Positions 27,617-37,602 of a stretch of 64,000 bases of DNA are shown piece after piece. Within the stretch, counting starts at the first letter, position 1; each line of letters starts with the position of its first letter. The translations under genes were made by a program, and so were the position numbers. Source of the stretch: Euglena gracilis. Taxonomy: Eukaryota > Euglenida > Euglenophyceae > Euglenales. The notes beneath the pieces were generated by a model. The model was not told the origin of the DNA, did not search any database, and worked only from the letters and a program-made list of their open reading frames with translations. The stretch lies in assembly GCA_039621445.1 (NCBI GenBank), contig CP154956.1, positions 66,790,257 to 66,854,256 of the forward strand, read 5' to 3'.

Positions 27617-30346
27617 GATAGCCGGGGTGGACCGTTGGGGGCGGGAGCCGCCCCGGGCTCGCATACCCAGCCCCACACAAAGACATACGCAAATCCCAGG
27701 TGGCAAGAAAACTCTCGTGTGAGTGAAACCACGATGAAAAATCTGCCATCCCAGGAGAGCTCTACACAAGGTGTGTCCAGTGTGTCGGGTGCGTGCCTGC
27801 GTGACGTGCAAATCTGTGACTCGGCCCAAACTTGTAGAGAATCAGACCTCATAAGAGGTCGTGCACAGCCTTCCGTAAAGAAAAGAGCTGTAGACCTTTT
27901 TTGCGGTAAAGGCTCGGTTGGGGATTGCCTAAGAGAGCAGGGGTTTAAGGTTGTGTCAGTGGACATAAACCCCAGATTTAACCCAACCCACTGTGCAAAT
28001 ATTTTGGAGTGGAGATATTGGAGGTACCCCCCCGGATATTTTCAGATCATCGCTGCGGGGGTGCCCTGTACAGAATATAGCTTGGCCAAAACATTGGGAG
28101 TCAGAAATTTGGAGGGGGCAGATCGGCTGGTCAAAAAAACTTTGGAGATTGTCGAATATTTCAAACCAAAGTTGTGGTGGATTGAAAATCCCCGTCATGG
28201 ACTTTTGCGGAAAAGACCCTGTGTTCAAAATCTTTCTTTTGTCGATGTTGACTATTGTCTTTCAGATTGGGGATATCAAAAGCCCACCCGAATCTGGGGG
28301 AGCGAAAATCTGAGCAAGCTACAAAACAAACTTTGTGATGGCCAGACCTGCCCGAATTTGATTCCTGGGGGGAGGAGTCACCGAGAAAAGTTGGGAGGAT
28401 ATGGAATGACAGTTGGCACCCAGAAAAAATGGAGGATGCCCAAACAACTGGTGGAGTATTTGTTAACCGTGTTGGAACGAAAAAGCGGATATCGTAGGGA
28501 GGATTATGCTGTTAGGAAAGTTTGTATGGAGGAAATTGAGAAGGAATTTCGGGTTAAGGCGGAACGGGATTGTTTTGCAACCAGCCAAAATGCCAGGTGT
28601 GAAAAGTTTTATGGGGAGGATGATGATGCCATGAAAAAGGATTGGGGGGCGGAGGAAACGTTGTGGATGAACCCCCCCTGGACTTTGTGGCCTGAGGTAG
28701 CTGAAAAATTGCAAAATTCCAATTGTCGGGCAATTTGTATTTGCCCAGACTGGAATAGGAGGTGGGTGAAAAATCTGGTGGCTATGGCTGTCAAAAAGAT
28801 TTATTTTCCCAAGGGGACAAAGTTGTTTGAGGCTGATGGGAGGATTTTGAGGGGTACCCGTTGGGGTGTGTGGGCCTTGTTGATCGATAGAAGGCAACCC
28901 TCCCAGGGGGGGGCAGCCCCAGGGAAGAAAAAATTGGTGCGGCTGAAAAAAAGAATGTTGAGGGGGACAAAAACTCGGGGAGGAGCAAAGAAACTTGGGG
29001 AGGACAGACAACTGCTGTTAAAAACCCAGATTAAGTTGGCAAATGGGGAGGAAAAAACGGCCAGAATTTTGATTGACACGGGGGCGGAGGCAAACCTCAT
29101 TCGACAAGGGTTGATAGGGGACCACCTAAAGTATCCTGCTAAGGACCCGTTAAGGTTTGAAACTGCCAATGGGCAAACTTTGGCGGGGGGGAGCAGATGT
29201 GCTAAGGTGAAAATGATCCTACAACAAAATTGGAATGAGGAAAGGGAAATTGAGAGGGTGGAATATGAGGTTGAATTTTATGAGGCAAACATTAAAGTTG
29301 ATGCAATTCTTTCTTATCCATGGTTGGCAGAAGCAAAACTGGGAATTTTTCCACACCACAAGGCGTTGGTGAAAGACAGCCCCGACCTGATTTTTTTGCG
29401 GGGTGTTGAAAAACGGAGGGGTCCGCAAAACTTCAGTGATGACAAAAATTTTTCGGTGGACAATGTGACTGTGGCGGACGGGTCTTCGTTTGGGTTGCAA
29501 AAACTTGGTCTTTGCTTGCCATTGGAAGGGTTGGACCAGGAATTGCAATTTTTGAGTGACGAGGATTTGGGGGAGGTTGCCACAAATTTGGAGGGAAGTG
29601 ACCCCCCAGTGCAAGTTATCAACCGAATGATAATTGCAAGGGAGGGGGAGGACAAAAAAGAGGAGGAACGGGTAGTCAAGTTGAGGGAACAAGTTTTGGA
29701 AGATTACCGGGGGACGGTATTTCGGTCATCGCCATTTCCAGACCCCCCCGAAAGAGGGCAATATGGTTATGCATACATACCGCTGAAGGAGGGGGCAAAG
29801 CCGACCAGACAGAAGCCTTTTTTCATGCACGGTGAGCGGAAAGAGGCACTTGAAAAAATCACCCAAGACTGGCTCGACAAAAAATACATTGAGCCAGCCA
29901 CAGCCAAAAATTCAGAATGGCTGTCCCAGACTTTTCCAGTTCCAAAAAAATCCAACGATTTTCCTTGGAGGGGGGTGGTGGACCTCAGGGGCCCAAACAG
30001 CCAAACAAGGCGATGCAACTACCCCCTACCCAAAATTGAAGACATTTTGGTCAAACATGGTGCAAACCAAATGTTTTCGATTATCGATTTGAAGCAAGCT
30101 TTTCACCAACAACCTTTACACCCAGAAAGTCGACCCATAACGTGTTGTTTCACCCCCAAAGGCATTTTTCAGTGGAGGGTGAACGTAATGGGTTTGACAA
30201 ATGCCCCCCAACAATTTCAGCAAATGATCGATGACCGTTTGACACCAGTAAGGGATATCGCCACAGGGTACATAGACGACATACTGGTGGGGACAACGGT
30301 CGGGGAAGGGGAGGATCTGGTGGGGGCACATGAAAAAGATTTAAGG
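27617..30346 (+). CDS. Pol, first part: methyltransferase, NPPW domain, protease, RT
   Basis: Residues are counted from the TTG at 27,635. About 84-280 form a C5 cytosine methyltransferase: DLFCGKGSVGD (87-97, cofactor loop), VDIN (109-112), the PC catalytic pair in GVPCTEYS (Cys145), ENP (184-186) and GYQKPTRIW. Around 310-390 a second domain holds CFATSQNARC and NPPW (346-349). Retropepsin follows with IDTGAEANLI (Asp481), then RT from about 690 with VVDLRGPN, IIDLKQAFHQ and YIDD (879-882). The first ATG is at 27,734, but continuity with gag suggests a readthrough fusion. The frame is open until the foldback insertion breaks it after YIDD. The methyltransferase residues look intact. Confidence 0.88.
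27884..28480 (+). other. C5 cytosine-DNA methyltransferase domain
   Basis: Motif I (DLFCGKGSVG), motif II acidic residue (VDIN), motif IV (PCTEYS), motif VI (IENP) and a motif VIII-like KPTRIW follow each other in the order and spacing of the family. Motif VI has ENP rather than the usual ENV, and motif IV has PCT rather than PCQ, as in small viral and retroelement-borne members. The domain would transfer a methyl group from S-adenosylmethionine to cytosine. A target-recognition region is short, so specificity cannot be predicted. Confidence 0.85.
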
Positions 30347-30534
30347 CTGTGTTTATAGCAACATGGCTTTGGTCAAAGTCTGTGTTTCTAAACACAGACT
30401 TTGACGTGCCGAAGTCCGTGTTTAGAAACACAGACTTTGACCTAAGTCTGTGTTTCTAAACACGGACTCGGACCAAGAAAACTGTGTTCACAGTATTCGG
30501 ACCCTGAAACATCCCAATGATGCAGAAATAAAGG

Positions 30535-31200
30535 ACTTTGGGGGGGGGTCAATTTTTGGGCTTTGGCGCCTTCGGCGCCAAGAGAAAATGGCCCCTTTGA
30601 GGGGGGGGGACAAATTTGCCAAAACGGCCATTGTGAGGGAGGGGACACTTGGGGGGGGGGGGGTCAATTTTTGGGCTTTGGCGCCTTCGGCGCCAAGAGA
30701 AAATGGCCGCTTTGAGGGGGGGGGGGACAAATTTGCCAAAACGGCCATTGTGAGGGAGGGGACACTTTGGGGGGGGTCAATTTTTGGGCTTTGGCGCCTT
30801 CGGCGCCAAGAGAAAATGGCCACTTTGAGGGGGGGGGGAACAAATTTGCCAAAACGGCCATTGTGAGGGAGGGGAAACTTAGGGGGGGGGGTCAATTTTT
30901 GGGCTTTGGCGCCTTCGGGCCAAGGCCACTTTGAGGGGGGGGGGACAAATTTGCCAAAACGGCCATTGTGAGGGAGGGGACACTTTGGGGGGGGGGAAAG
31001 TTTTGGGCTTTGGCGCCTTTGGCGCCAAGAGAAAATGGCCGCTTTGAGGCGGGGGGACAAATTTGCCAAAACGGCAGGGAGGGGACACTTTGGGGGGGTC
31101 AATTTTTGGGCTTAGGCTCATTCGGCGCCAAGAGGAAATGACCCCTTTAAGGGGGAGGGACAAATTTGCCAAAATTTTTGACCACTCTGAGGGGGGCACT
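30535..31200. repeat. ~118-bp tandem array, about six units
   Basis: Each unit reads G-run, GTCAATTTTTGGGCTTTGGC, the GCGCCTTCGGCGCC hairpin, AGAGAAAATGGCC, G-run, GGACAAATTTGCCAAAACGG and CCATTGTGAGGGAGGGG. Single diverged units occur at 7,975-8,110, 48,490-48,600 and, inverted, 20,826-20,935. Confidence 0.85.
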
Positions 31201-31706
31201 TTGAGGGGGGGGGGGTGAGGGTGTTTTTTTTTGTCCCGAGTGGCCTAGAGGGTGGCTCCCCAAAAATATCACCATACAAGGTTAGGTTAGTAACATCTTT
31301 GCTCATCAACTTTTGGGAGCCTACCAAAAGAACTCTTGGATCGTGGGTGAAGCGCCCAGAGCATTCTCATCAACGTTGCAAAGTGAAGCACGCAAAATGG
31401 GGTATGCAAAAGGAAGGAGACGATGTAATCTTGTGTCATCTTTCACATATGTTCCCATGTTTAACAGTAATGTTACCACTATTTCGAAAGGATTCTAGTT
31501 CGGAAGACCACAGACGGTGGCCAAAAGCTGCGCGGCGGCCACATATTCTTATTCTGAGGTTTCCGGCCGTCCCAGAGCTGTGCAGCGGATCCTAATTCAG
31601 CTTCGCTTTGTCCCAAAAATCTGTCGTCAGTCTGCCGTCCGTCGTCGAGGTTGAGAAACACAGACTTTGACCAAAGCCATGTTGCTTTATAAACACAGCC
31701 TTAAAT

Positions 31707-31790
31707 AACTGCGTCTTAAACGCAGACTCTGACCTGAGTCTGCGTTTCGAAACGCAGACTCAGGTCAGAGTCTGCGTTTAAGACGCAGTT
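31707..31790. repeat. Perfect 84-bp palindrome
   Basis: The left arm runs from AACTGCGTCTTAAACGCAG to the centre TTTCGAAA and the right arm is its exact complement. It is the fixed right end of the foldback family; shorter versions are at 11,340-11,413 and 18,360-18,405. Confidence 0.9.
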
Positions 31791-31802
31791 CTTGATATAG
31801 AG

Positions 31803-32172
31803 GAGGGTGTTGGAAGTGCTCAAAACAGAACTTTTGGTGGCTGATGAATTCAAAGCCAAACTTTTTGTGGAGGAGGTTGAATTTTGTGGACAGATTTTAG
31901 GAAATGGGACTAGGAGGCCTGCACCGGGTAAGTTACGAGCGATCGAAAAGTGGGAGGTTCCAAAAACAATTACGGCTTTGAGAGCCTTTTTGGGATTCAC
32001 AAATTATTACAATGCATACATTCACATGTATGCGGAAGTAGCTGCCCGATTGCAAGACAAATTGAAAGTCCCCAGGGAGGTGGGAAAGAAAGGAAGTCGA
32101 AAACCTGTGGAATTTGATGGGGAGGATTTAAAAGCTTTTGAGGAGCTGAAAAAAAGGTTGTGTTCGGCATAA
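31803..32172 (+). pseudogene. Pol, RT thumb region
   Basis: The frame continues RT after the insertion with VLEVLKTELLVADEFKAKLF and EEVEFCGQILGNG, the usual segment after the YIDD palm. It then reads EKWEVPKTITALRAFLGFTN, which links RT to RNase H. It ends early at a TAA after RLCSA; the following part is in another frame, so about one base has been lost or gained near 32,168. Confidence 0.8.
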
Positions 32173-33431
32173 TGTTGCAACGGGTAGACCTAGATAAACC
32201 TTTTGTGATAAGGCTTGATGCCAGTGGGTACGCCGTTGGGGCAACGTTAGAGCAAATGAAGGAGAAAGGAGGAAGACCCACAGCCCAAGATGTGATTGAG
32301 AAAAAAACTGTGCCAGTGGCTTTTATGTCTCGAAAATTGACCGAGGGGCAAAGAAAATGGACCCCCAGGGAGTTGGAGACGTATGCCATAATTTTGGCAC
32401 TACAAAAATGGGAGAGTTGGATTGGATTGCAACCCGTTTTGGTTTTAACCGACCACCAAAGTTTGGAGTCTTGGACAAGGGAGGTCCTAGACACCCCCAG
32501 TGGTCCGGTTGGGAGGAGGGCGAGATGGCACCAAATTTTCTCCAAGTATGATTTGACGGTGGGATATATCCCGGGTAAAGAAAACACCATAGCCGATATC
32601 CTTAGTCGGTGGGCATACCCAGCTTCACAGGCCCTAAGGGACATAAGTAAGCACGGGTCAGCCGAAGACAAGGATGAAATGGAAAATTTTATCCGGGAGG
32701 AAAAAGAAGAGGAAAAACAGTGTTTGGAGATAAGAATCAAAAACCAGCCCAATTTACGTAATGCCTGGATACGGGGGGTGACAACCCGTAGTGGCAAAAA
32801 CGTAACACCTGAGGAGGAAAAAGGAGAGTGCACAAGGAGGGGAACCGAGGGTGGGGTAGACCCAGGAGGAAAAGACACCCCTGTGGACACCCACTCACAA
32901 GGGCCCAGGAAAGAAAAGAAACGAGTTCATTTTTGGGATGAGAAAGTGGGGGGGGAGACGACCCCCGTCCCGGAGACGGCTGAAAGTTCGAGGGGGGACA
33001 CTCGTATGGAAGTGGGGGACGCCCTGCCAAGTACGACCCCTAAGGATATTAAGCCCGTATGGGAGCGTGATTGGGGGGAAGCATATTCCCACTGCCCCAC
33101 ATGGAAAGAAAAATGGGTAGCTACCAAAGGCGATTCAATGTGGCCAAAGGGCTTCAAAGTGCTAAATGGCCAATTGTTTTTCGAGGAAAAGTTGTGTGTG
33201 CCTGAAAGTTTTCAACACTTGGTGATTCAAGAAATTCACGAGTTTTTGGGGCACGTTGGCCCTGAAAAAGTTTGGAAACACATGGCAATCCGTTTTGTTT
33301 GGGCTGATGAAAAGGCTGCAAAGCAACTCAACCAAAATTGCAACAAAAATTGTTCCACGTGCCAAGCGAGTGTGAGGGGGGAGAGTTTGAAAGGACCGAT
33401 CGAATCCACACCCATACCCCCAGCACCATGA
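32160..33431 (+). pseudogene. Pol, RNase H, linker and integrase zinc domain
   Basis: RNase H is seen in IRLDASGYAVGATL, FMSRKLTEGQRKWTPREL and LTDHQSLESW, then WHQIFSKYDLTVGYIPGKEN and DILSR. A charged linker of about 170 residues follows (32,640-33,180), unusually long for Ty3 elements. The integrase zinc domain then appears with HEFLGHVG and CSTCQAS (H-x3-H about 33,237-33,252; C-x2-C about 33,355). The frame ends TGA after PIPPAP, where Ty3 elements normally have a conserved Pro-Trp before the catalytic core. The core follows in another frame, so a one-base loss at 33,428 is likely. Confidence 0.85.
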
Positions 33432-34537
33432 CAAGTGTTGCCATTGATTTGTTTCGAATGCCAAGGGTTTTACACGACGGGGGGGAGTATGACACCCTAG
33501 CCCTTTGTGTGGATAGGCATTCGGGATGGATTGTGGGGGTTGCATGCAAGGACAAGGGATTAACCGGTGCCAAGTTGGCTAAGGAAATGGTGAAAAATCA
33601 GTGGAGGCCTTTTGGGGTTCCCTCGGTCATCTCAAGTGACCAAGGGAGCCATTTCACAAGCACTTGGTGGAAAAACATGTGTGCACTTTTGGGGATTAGG
33701 CAAGCATATTCCCAAGCATACCACCACCAAGCAAACGGGAGGGTTGAGAGAGCCGGACAACAGGTAATGGAGGTGTTGAGAAAATTGTACGTGGAGGAAA
33801 AAATTAATTGGGTTGAAGCTTTACCCCAAGTTTTGGACCGAATTCATGACGTAAAGGGGGAAAGCGGATTGAGCCCATATGAAATTGTGACTGGAAGGGA
33901 AAGACCATTGGCAGGGGTACCCTATCAACCACCCAAAGAATGTGAGGATTCGGTGGAGTTTTTCCGAAGGATGCAAGACATTGATGGGAGGGTGGCTAGG
34001 ATACTCAACAAAAAGCATGAGGAGGAGGTGGCAAGGATAAATAAGGGGAGGAAAGAAATGGAACCCCTAAAGGTGGGGACGACGGTTTGGTATAGGAGAC
34101 CCGAGGGGTCGGGTGAGAAGCTTGACTCTAGGTGGGTGGGACCTGGGGTCGTGAAGGGTAGAGAAGGGGAACGGAGTTATGTAATCGAAATGAAACCTGG
34201 GGTAGAGACAAAAGCTCATAGGAGTTTTTTGAAGGAATATCGGGAACCCCAAGTTGAAGGTAAGGGGGTGCCTCTTTTTTATTATAAACGGACCGAAAAA
34301 GAAGAAGAGGCATTACCTGATGAGTGGGAGGTGGAAAAAATTCTAAGGCACCGAAAAGGAAAAGATGGAAAATGGGAATTTTTGACCAAGTGGGTCGGAT
34401 ATGAGGACGGGGAGGAGACCTGGGAACCGGCTGGAAATTTCATTCACCGTTTCAGTGGGGAGTTTGTGATATATTGTCGTGAGAAAAAAGTGAAAATGGA
34501 CATCATGTCCGAACTTAAAATTGACGGTGGGCCATAG
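33428..34537 (+). pseudogene. Pol, integrase core and chromodomain
   Basis: The catalytic D-D-E triad is visible: Asp in VAIDLF (33,446), Asp in SSDQGSHF (33,638) and Glu in NGRVERAG (33,746), with 35 residues between the last two as expected. A C-terminal SH3-like part follows (VWYRRPEG, LDSRWVGPG). The end is a chromodomain (about 34,322-34,500) with EWEVEKILRHRKG, FLTKWVGYEDGEETWEP and a final FVIYCREKK helix. The aromatic positions expected to hold methyl-lysine are partly present (Trp, Tyr, Trp). The frame itself is intact from its ATG to the TAG at 34,537 but is cut off from upstream pol. Confidence 0.9.
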
Positions 34538-34539
34538 GC

Positions 34540-35500
34540 TCTAAGCCGGCGTTTGAGACGCCGGGCTCAGGACAGAACCGGCGTCCCCCCCCACGGGCTT
34601 CCGGACGCCGGTTCTGTCCTAAAGCCCGGCGTTAGGAACGCCGGCTTTGTCCAAAGCCCGGCGTCCGATTTTCATTCCTAAAAATGTCACCAAAAGTGCC
34701 CAAAAGTGGCCCTAAGGTGCTGGTATGAGTGTTTCAACCATCAAGGACAATGAATTTTGCCAGCTGGGGACCACTAGGGTGGATATCCAAATTTGGTGAA
34801 AATTGGCCCAGATTTGGAAATAGAGTACGGTGCAGCGTGGAAAGATCTGATGAGCACCGCTGGTCGTCTGTTGAAAAGAGCTTTCGATCGAGGGGTAACT
34901 TGGTACCCTAACGTTGCACGCAGCCCGAGATACGCTCGCGATCGTCGGATCGGCCAGAATCTGAGTCGAAATTTGTCGCAATTTTCAGTGATTTTTGGTT
35001 TAAGATGCTTAATAAACCTTACAGAGAAGTTTTTTCCTCTTCGAATCAACGACCTGAGGGCCTTGGGGGGCACCAGAGTTGTGAAATTAGGATTCCCCAC
35101 TGACAGAAAATAAGAGCTCCAGGCGACGTGGCTGAATTTGGTGGTGATCGCCAGTCGTCTGATGAAAAGAGCTTTCGATCGAGGGGTGATTTTATACCTG
35201 GACGATTGACACAGCCAGAAATACCCTCGCGATCGCCGGAATTTGGTGAAGTGCAAAGTGGTGTGACATTGCAGATCAGTGGTCGGAGATTGGTCCTGGG
35301 AGTGTCCTTTGGCCGAAGGTTGGGGACGCCGGTTCTGTCCTGAGCCCGGCGTCTCTAAAACGCCGGCTTAAACAAGAGGTGTCGGACGCCGGTTCTGTCC
35401 AAAGCCCGGCGTTCCAAACGCCGGTTCCGTCCTTCGGACGGAACCGGCGTTTGGAACGCCGGGCTTTGGACAGAACCGGCGTCCGACACCTCTTTTTTGT
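34540..35500 (-). mobile_element. Family R1 copy b, essentially complete
   Basis: Inverted relative to copies a, c and d, it runs from the AAGCCGGCGTTTGAGACGCC hairpin (34,541-34,670) through GAGCTTTCGATCGAGGGGT (twice, 34,870 and 35,170) to the long hairpin at 35,380-35,490. It lies three bases after the pol stop. Flanking words GGGCCATAGG and GAGCCATAAGG could be a degraded target duplication. A weak open frame on the minus strand is shared with other copies but shows no known domain. Confidence 0.8.
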
Positions 35501-35915
35501 AGTAAAGGTGAGCCATAAGGCCCTGTCCAAGGCTCTACCGTGAGCCAAATGGGAAGGCAAAGTGCTGTTTTTAACCCAACACCAAAATTCAAAAAGCCGG
35601 CTTTGCACGTCCGTGTGTGTGGGTGTTTGTGCGCACATGCGCACGGGAGTGTGAAAGGAAGAATGTACAGAGGCAAGAGTTTGAGAATGTGAGAATGGAG
35701 AAAGGTGGAAAAAGGCCCCGCAAGGGGGCCGGAAGGGCAAGGAGCACCGCAGTATATGCACCGCATTGTATTATATTTGCCCCACTGCGCTCCTTGCCCC
35801 ACCGCACTTTCTATATTTGCCGTTCCCTCCTCTTCTCTCCCGGTGTTGTTAGGGTTTGGAGATTGATTCTTTGAGATGATGGATTACATTACGGTTGGGA
35901 GCCTTTGGTCATATT
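35500..35915 (+). other. Retrotransposon 3' region
   Basis: This is non-coding sequence between the R1 insertion and the G-run array, including CGCACATGCGCACG and GTGTGTGTGGGTGTTTGTG words. It presumably belongs to the element's 3' untranslated region. Confidence 0.4.
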
Positions 35916-35919
35916 ATGA

Positions 35920-36520
35920 GCCCCCCCTTCGGTTTTACAAAAATCCCCCCGCCCCAAGGGGGGGGGGGGGGGGCTTTTATTTTTTTGCCAAAAATCCCCC
36001 CGGCCCAAAGGGGGGGGGGGGCGCTTGATTTTTTTGGCAAAAATCCCCCCGGCCCGAGGGGGGGGGGGGCTTTATTTTTTTAAAATTCCCCCCGGCCCGA
36101 GGAGGGGGGGGGGCGCTTGATTTTTTGACAAAAATCCCCCCGGCCCGAGGAGGGGGGGGGGCGCTTGAATTTTTTGACAAAAATCCCCCCGGCCCGAGGA
36201 GGGGGGGGGGGGCGCTTGATTTTTTTGACAAAAATCCCCCCGGCCGGAGGAGGGGGGGGGGGCTTGAATTTTTTGACAAAAATCCCCCCGGCCCGAGGAG
36301 GGGGGGGGGCGGCGCTTGATTTTTTGACAAAAATCCCCCCGGCCCGAGGAGGGGGGCGGGGGGCGCTTGATTTTTTTGACCAAAGTCCTCCCGGCCCGAG
36401 GGGGGGGGGGGTTGCAGATTTTTTTCTAAAAATCCCCCGACCCGGGGGGGGGGCGCCAACCGAATTTTTACCAAAAATCCCCCGACCCGTTGAAAAGGGG
36501 GGGGGCAGATCTTGGTGAAG
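35920..36520. repeat. ~58-bp G-run tandem array in the retrotransposon
   Basis: About ten units of TTTTTTGACAAAAATCCCCC with CGGCCCGAGGAGG, a G-run and GCGCTTGA occur in tandem. The minus strand stays open as a repeated GDFCQK...PPP peptide because the unit length is near a multiple of three. Length variation of the G-runs between units shifts the frame, so I do not regard it as coding. Confidence 0.85.
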
Positions 36521-36770
36521 ACCCTCGTACCACCCGTGAGAAGCGGGGGGGGGGGCAGCCAAATATTCATTGGTTGGTGAACCGAGTCTTTCCCAAGAGT
36601 TCGAAGGCACTTGAAAGCCATAGTCCCTGAATTTTGTTTCCCGTTTGGTTGGTTCAAGGGAGCACGTGTGGGACATAGGCTTTGGGTGAAGGAGTGCCGA
36701 ATGGAGGATTTACCCCCCGTTGTTGAGGAACGGGGGGGGGGGGCGAATTTTTGGTGTCCGACTAAGGTCG
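36520..36770 (+). other. Retrotransposon sequence before the 3' LTR
   Basis: About 250 bases without repeats or domains join the array to the polypurine tract. Confidence 0.35.
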
Positions 36771-36782
36771 CAAGGGAGGGGG
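36770..36782 (+). promoter_or_regulatory. Polypurine tract
   Basis: GCAAGGGAGGGGG directly precedes the TG of the 3' LTR, the normal position of the plus-strand primer. Confidence 0.8.
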
Positions 36783-37602
36783 TGTCGGCTGCCGGCTTTC
36801 TCCGGCAGCCAAAAATTGCCAGAAAGCGCAAATTTCAAAGTCGCGGGTAACAGCCAATCAGTTAGAGAAACCCGCGACACAAATTGGAAGCGGGTCAAAT
36901 TACATTGCGCTTTCAAATTCATCTTTTTTACAGAACTTGAGGGGTTTTCCCCATCATTTGGCAAAGAGGAAATACATTGAATTGGATTTGATCAATCACA
37001 TTGCTGAATTGGAATTGGTGATTACATTGTTGGTCATTACATTGTTGGTGGAGTTATTGAAGTCAATTTGGTATTGAAATCAAGAAGGAGACCCTACAAC
37101 ACCGCCATCACCACCGCCGCCTACACCCTATACCCCTCTTCCTTGCCCCAGGTTGTTTTTTCATCACATTCAGTCACTCTCACAGATTTCCAACAGTGTG
37201 ATTGCTTCTCCAGTGGGTTGGGATTCATTCAGATTCAGTGGGTTGGTTTGTGGGTTGGTTTGTGCAAGAGAGTGTGAGAGAGAGAAAAGTGAGATTTCAG
37301 AGAGAAAAGTTCGATTTCATTGCAAATGGCAGATTTTTCGTTTTTCACCAAAATTTCGGAAACCCTTGAAAAAACGATCCTACGCACCGGCTGGGGTTGG
37401 GGAAAATACCTGAGTGAAACAAACGGGGGTTGGCTTGAGCCCACCAACCCTCGGAGAAAGCGCAGGCCCCACCCCGGAAACACCCACCCCCCAGCTGTTG
37501 GTGGTTTGCCACGACGGCGAGGACCCCCCGGGCCCTCGGCCCACCGGGACTCGCCGGTCGCGGGGGCGACCGGCGGCGCACAGGGGGTGGGGCCGGCGAA
37601 CA
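36783..37602 (+). repeat. 3' LTR
   Basis: It is an 820-bp copy of the 5' LTR with the same TG/CA ends. The gag start (37,326) is repeated here, so a frame of about 125 codons begins in the LTR and runs into flanking DNA to 37,703. Confidence 0.93.

Larger units (their letters stand above)
30347..31805. mobile_element. Foldback insertion inside RT
   Basis: The RT frame stops after HEKDLR at 30,346 and resumes with VLEVLKTELL at about 31,806, so roughly 1.45 kb were inserted. The left end is CTGTGTTTATAGCAACATGG with nested inverted AAACACAGACTTTG words. Near the right, CCAAAGCCATGTTGCTTTAT with AAACACAGCC mirrors the left end, followed by an 84-bp perfect palindrome and GTTCTTGATATAGA. The interior has a G-run tandem array (30,535-31,200) and about 450 bases of unassigned DNA (31,215-31,650). 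No transposase is seen. Confidence 0.85.
22920..37602 (+). mobile_element. Ty3/gypsy chromovirus carrying a cytosine methyltransferase
   Basis: The element is defined by two 820-bp direct repeats beginning TGTCGGCTGCC and ending GGCGAACA. A tRNA-Met-like primer site follows the first, a purine tract precedes the second, and CAAC is duplicated outside both LTRs (22,916-22,919; 37,603-37,606). The coding order is Gag, methyltransferase, NPPW domain, retropepsin, RT, RNase H, integrase, chromodomain. RT before integrase and the C-terminal chromodomain place it in the chromovirus branch of Ty3/gypsy. Three later events disabled it: a 1.45-kb foldback insertion in RT, an R1 insertion after the chromodomain, and several frameshifts. 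Confidence 0.92.

Noticed and set aside
27617-30346. Host methyltransferase gene with an adjacent retrotransposon
   Set aside because: The methyltransferase, protease and RT are in one uninterrupted frame between two near-identical LTRs.
30488-31199. Proline-rich 204-codon minus-strand frame
   Set aside because: It follows the 118-bp G-run tandem array and has no independent coding signal.
35977-36831. 284-codon minus-strand frame with repeated DFCQK / PPPP text
   Set aside because: It is a by-product of a tandem repeat with near-triplet period and C-runs; other frames of the same array are equally open.
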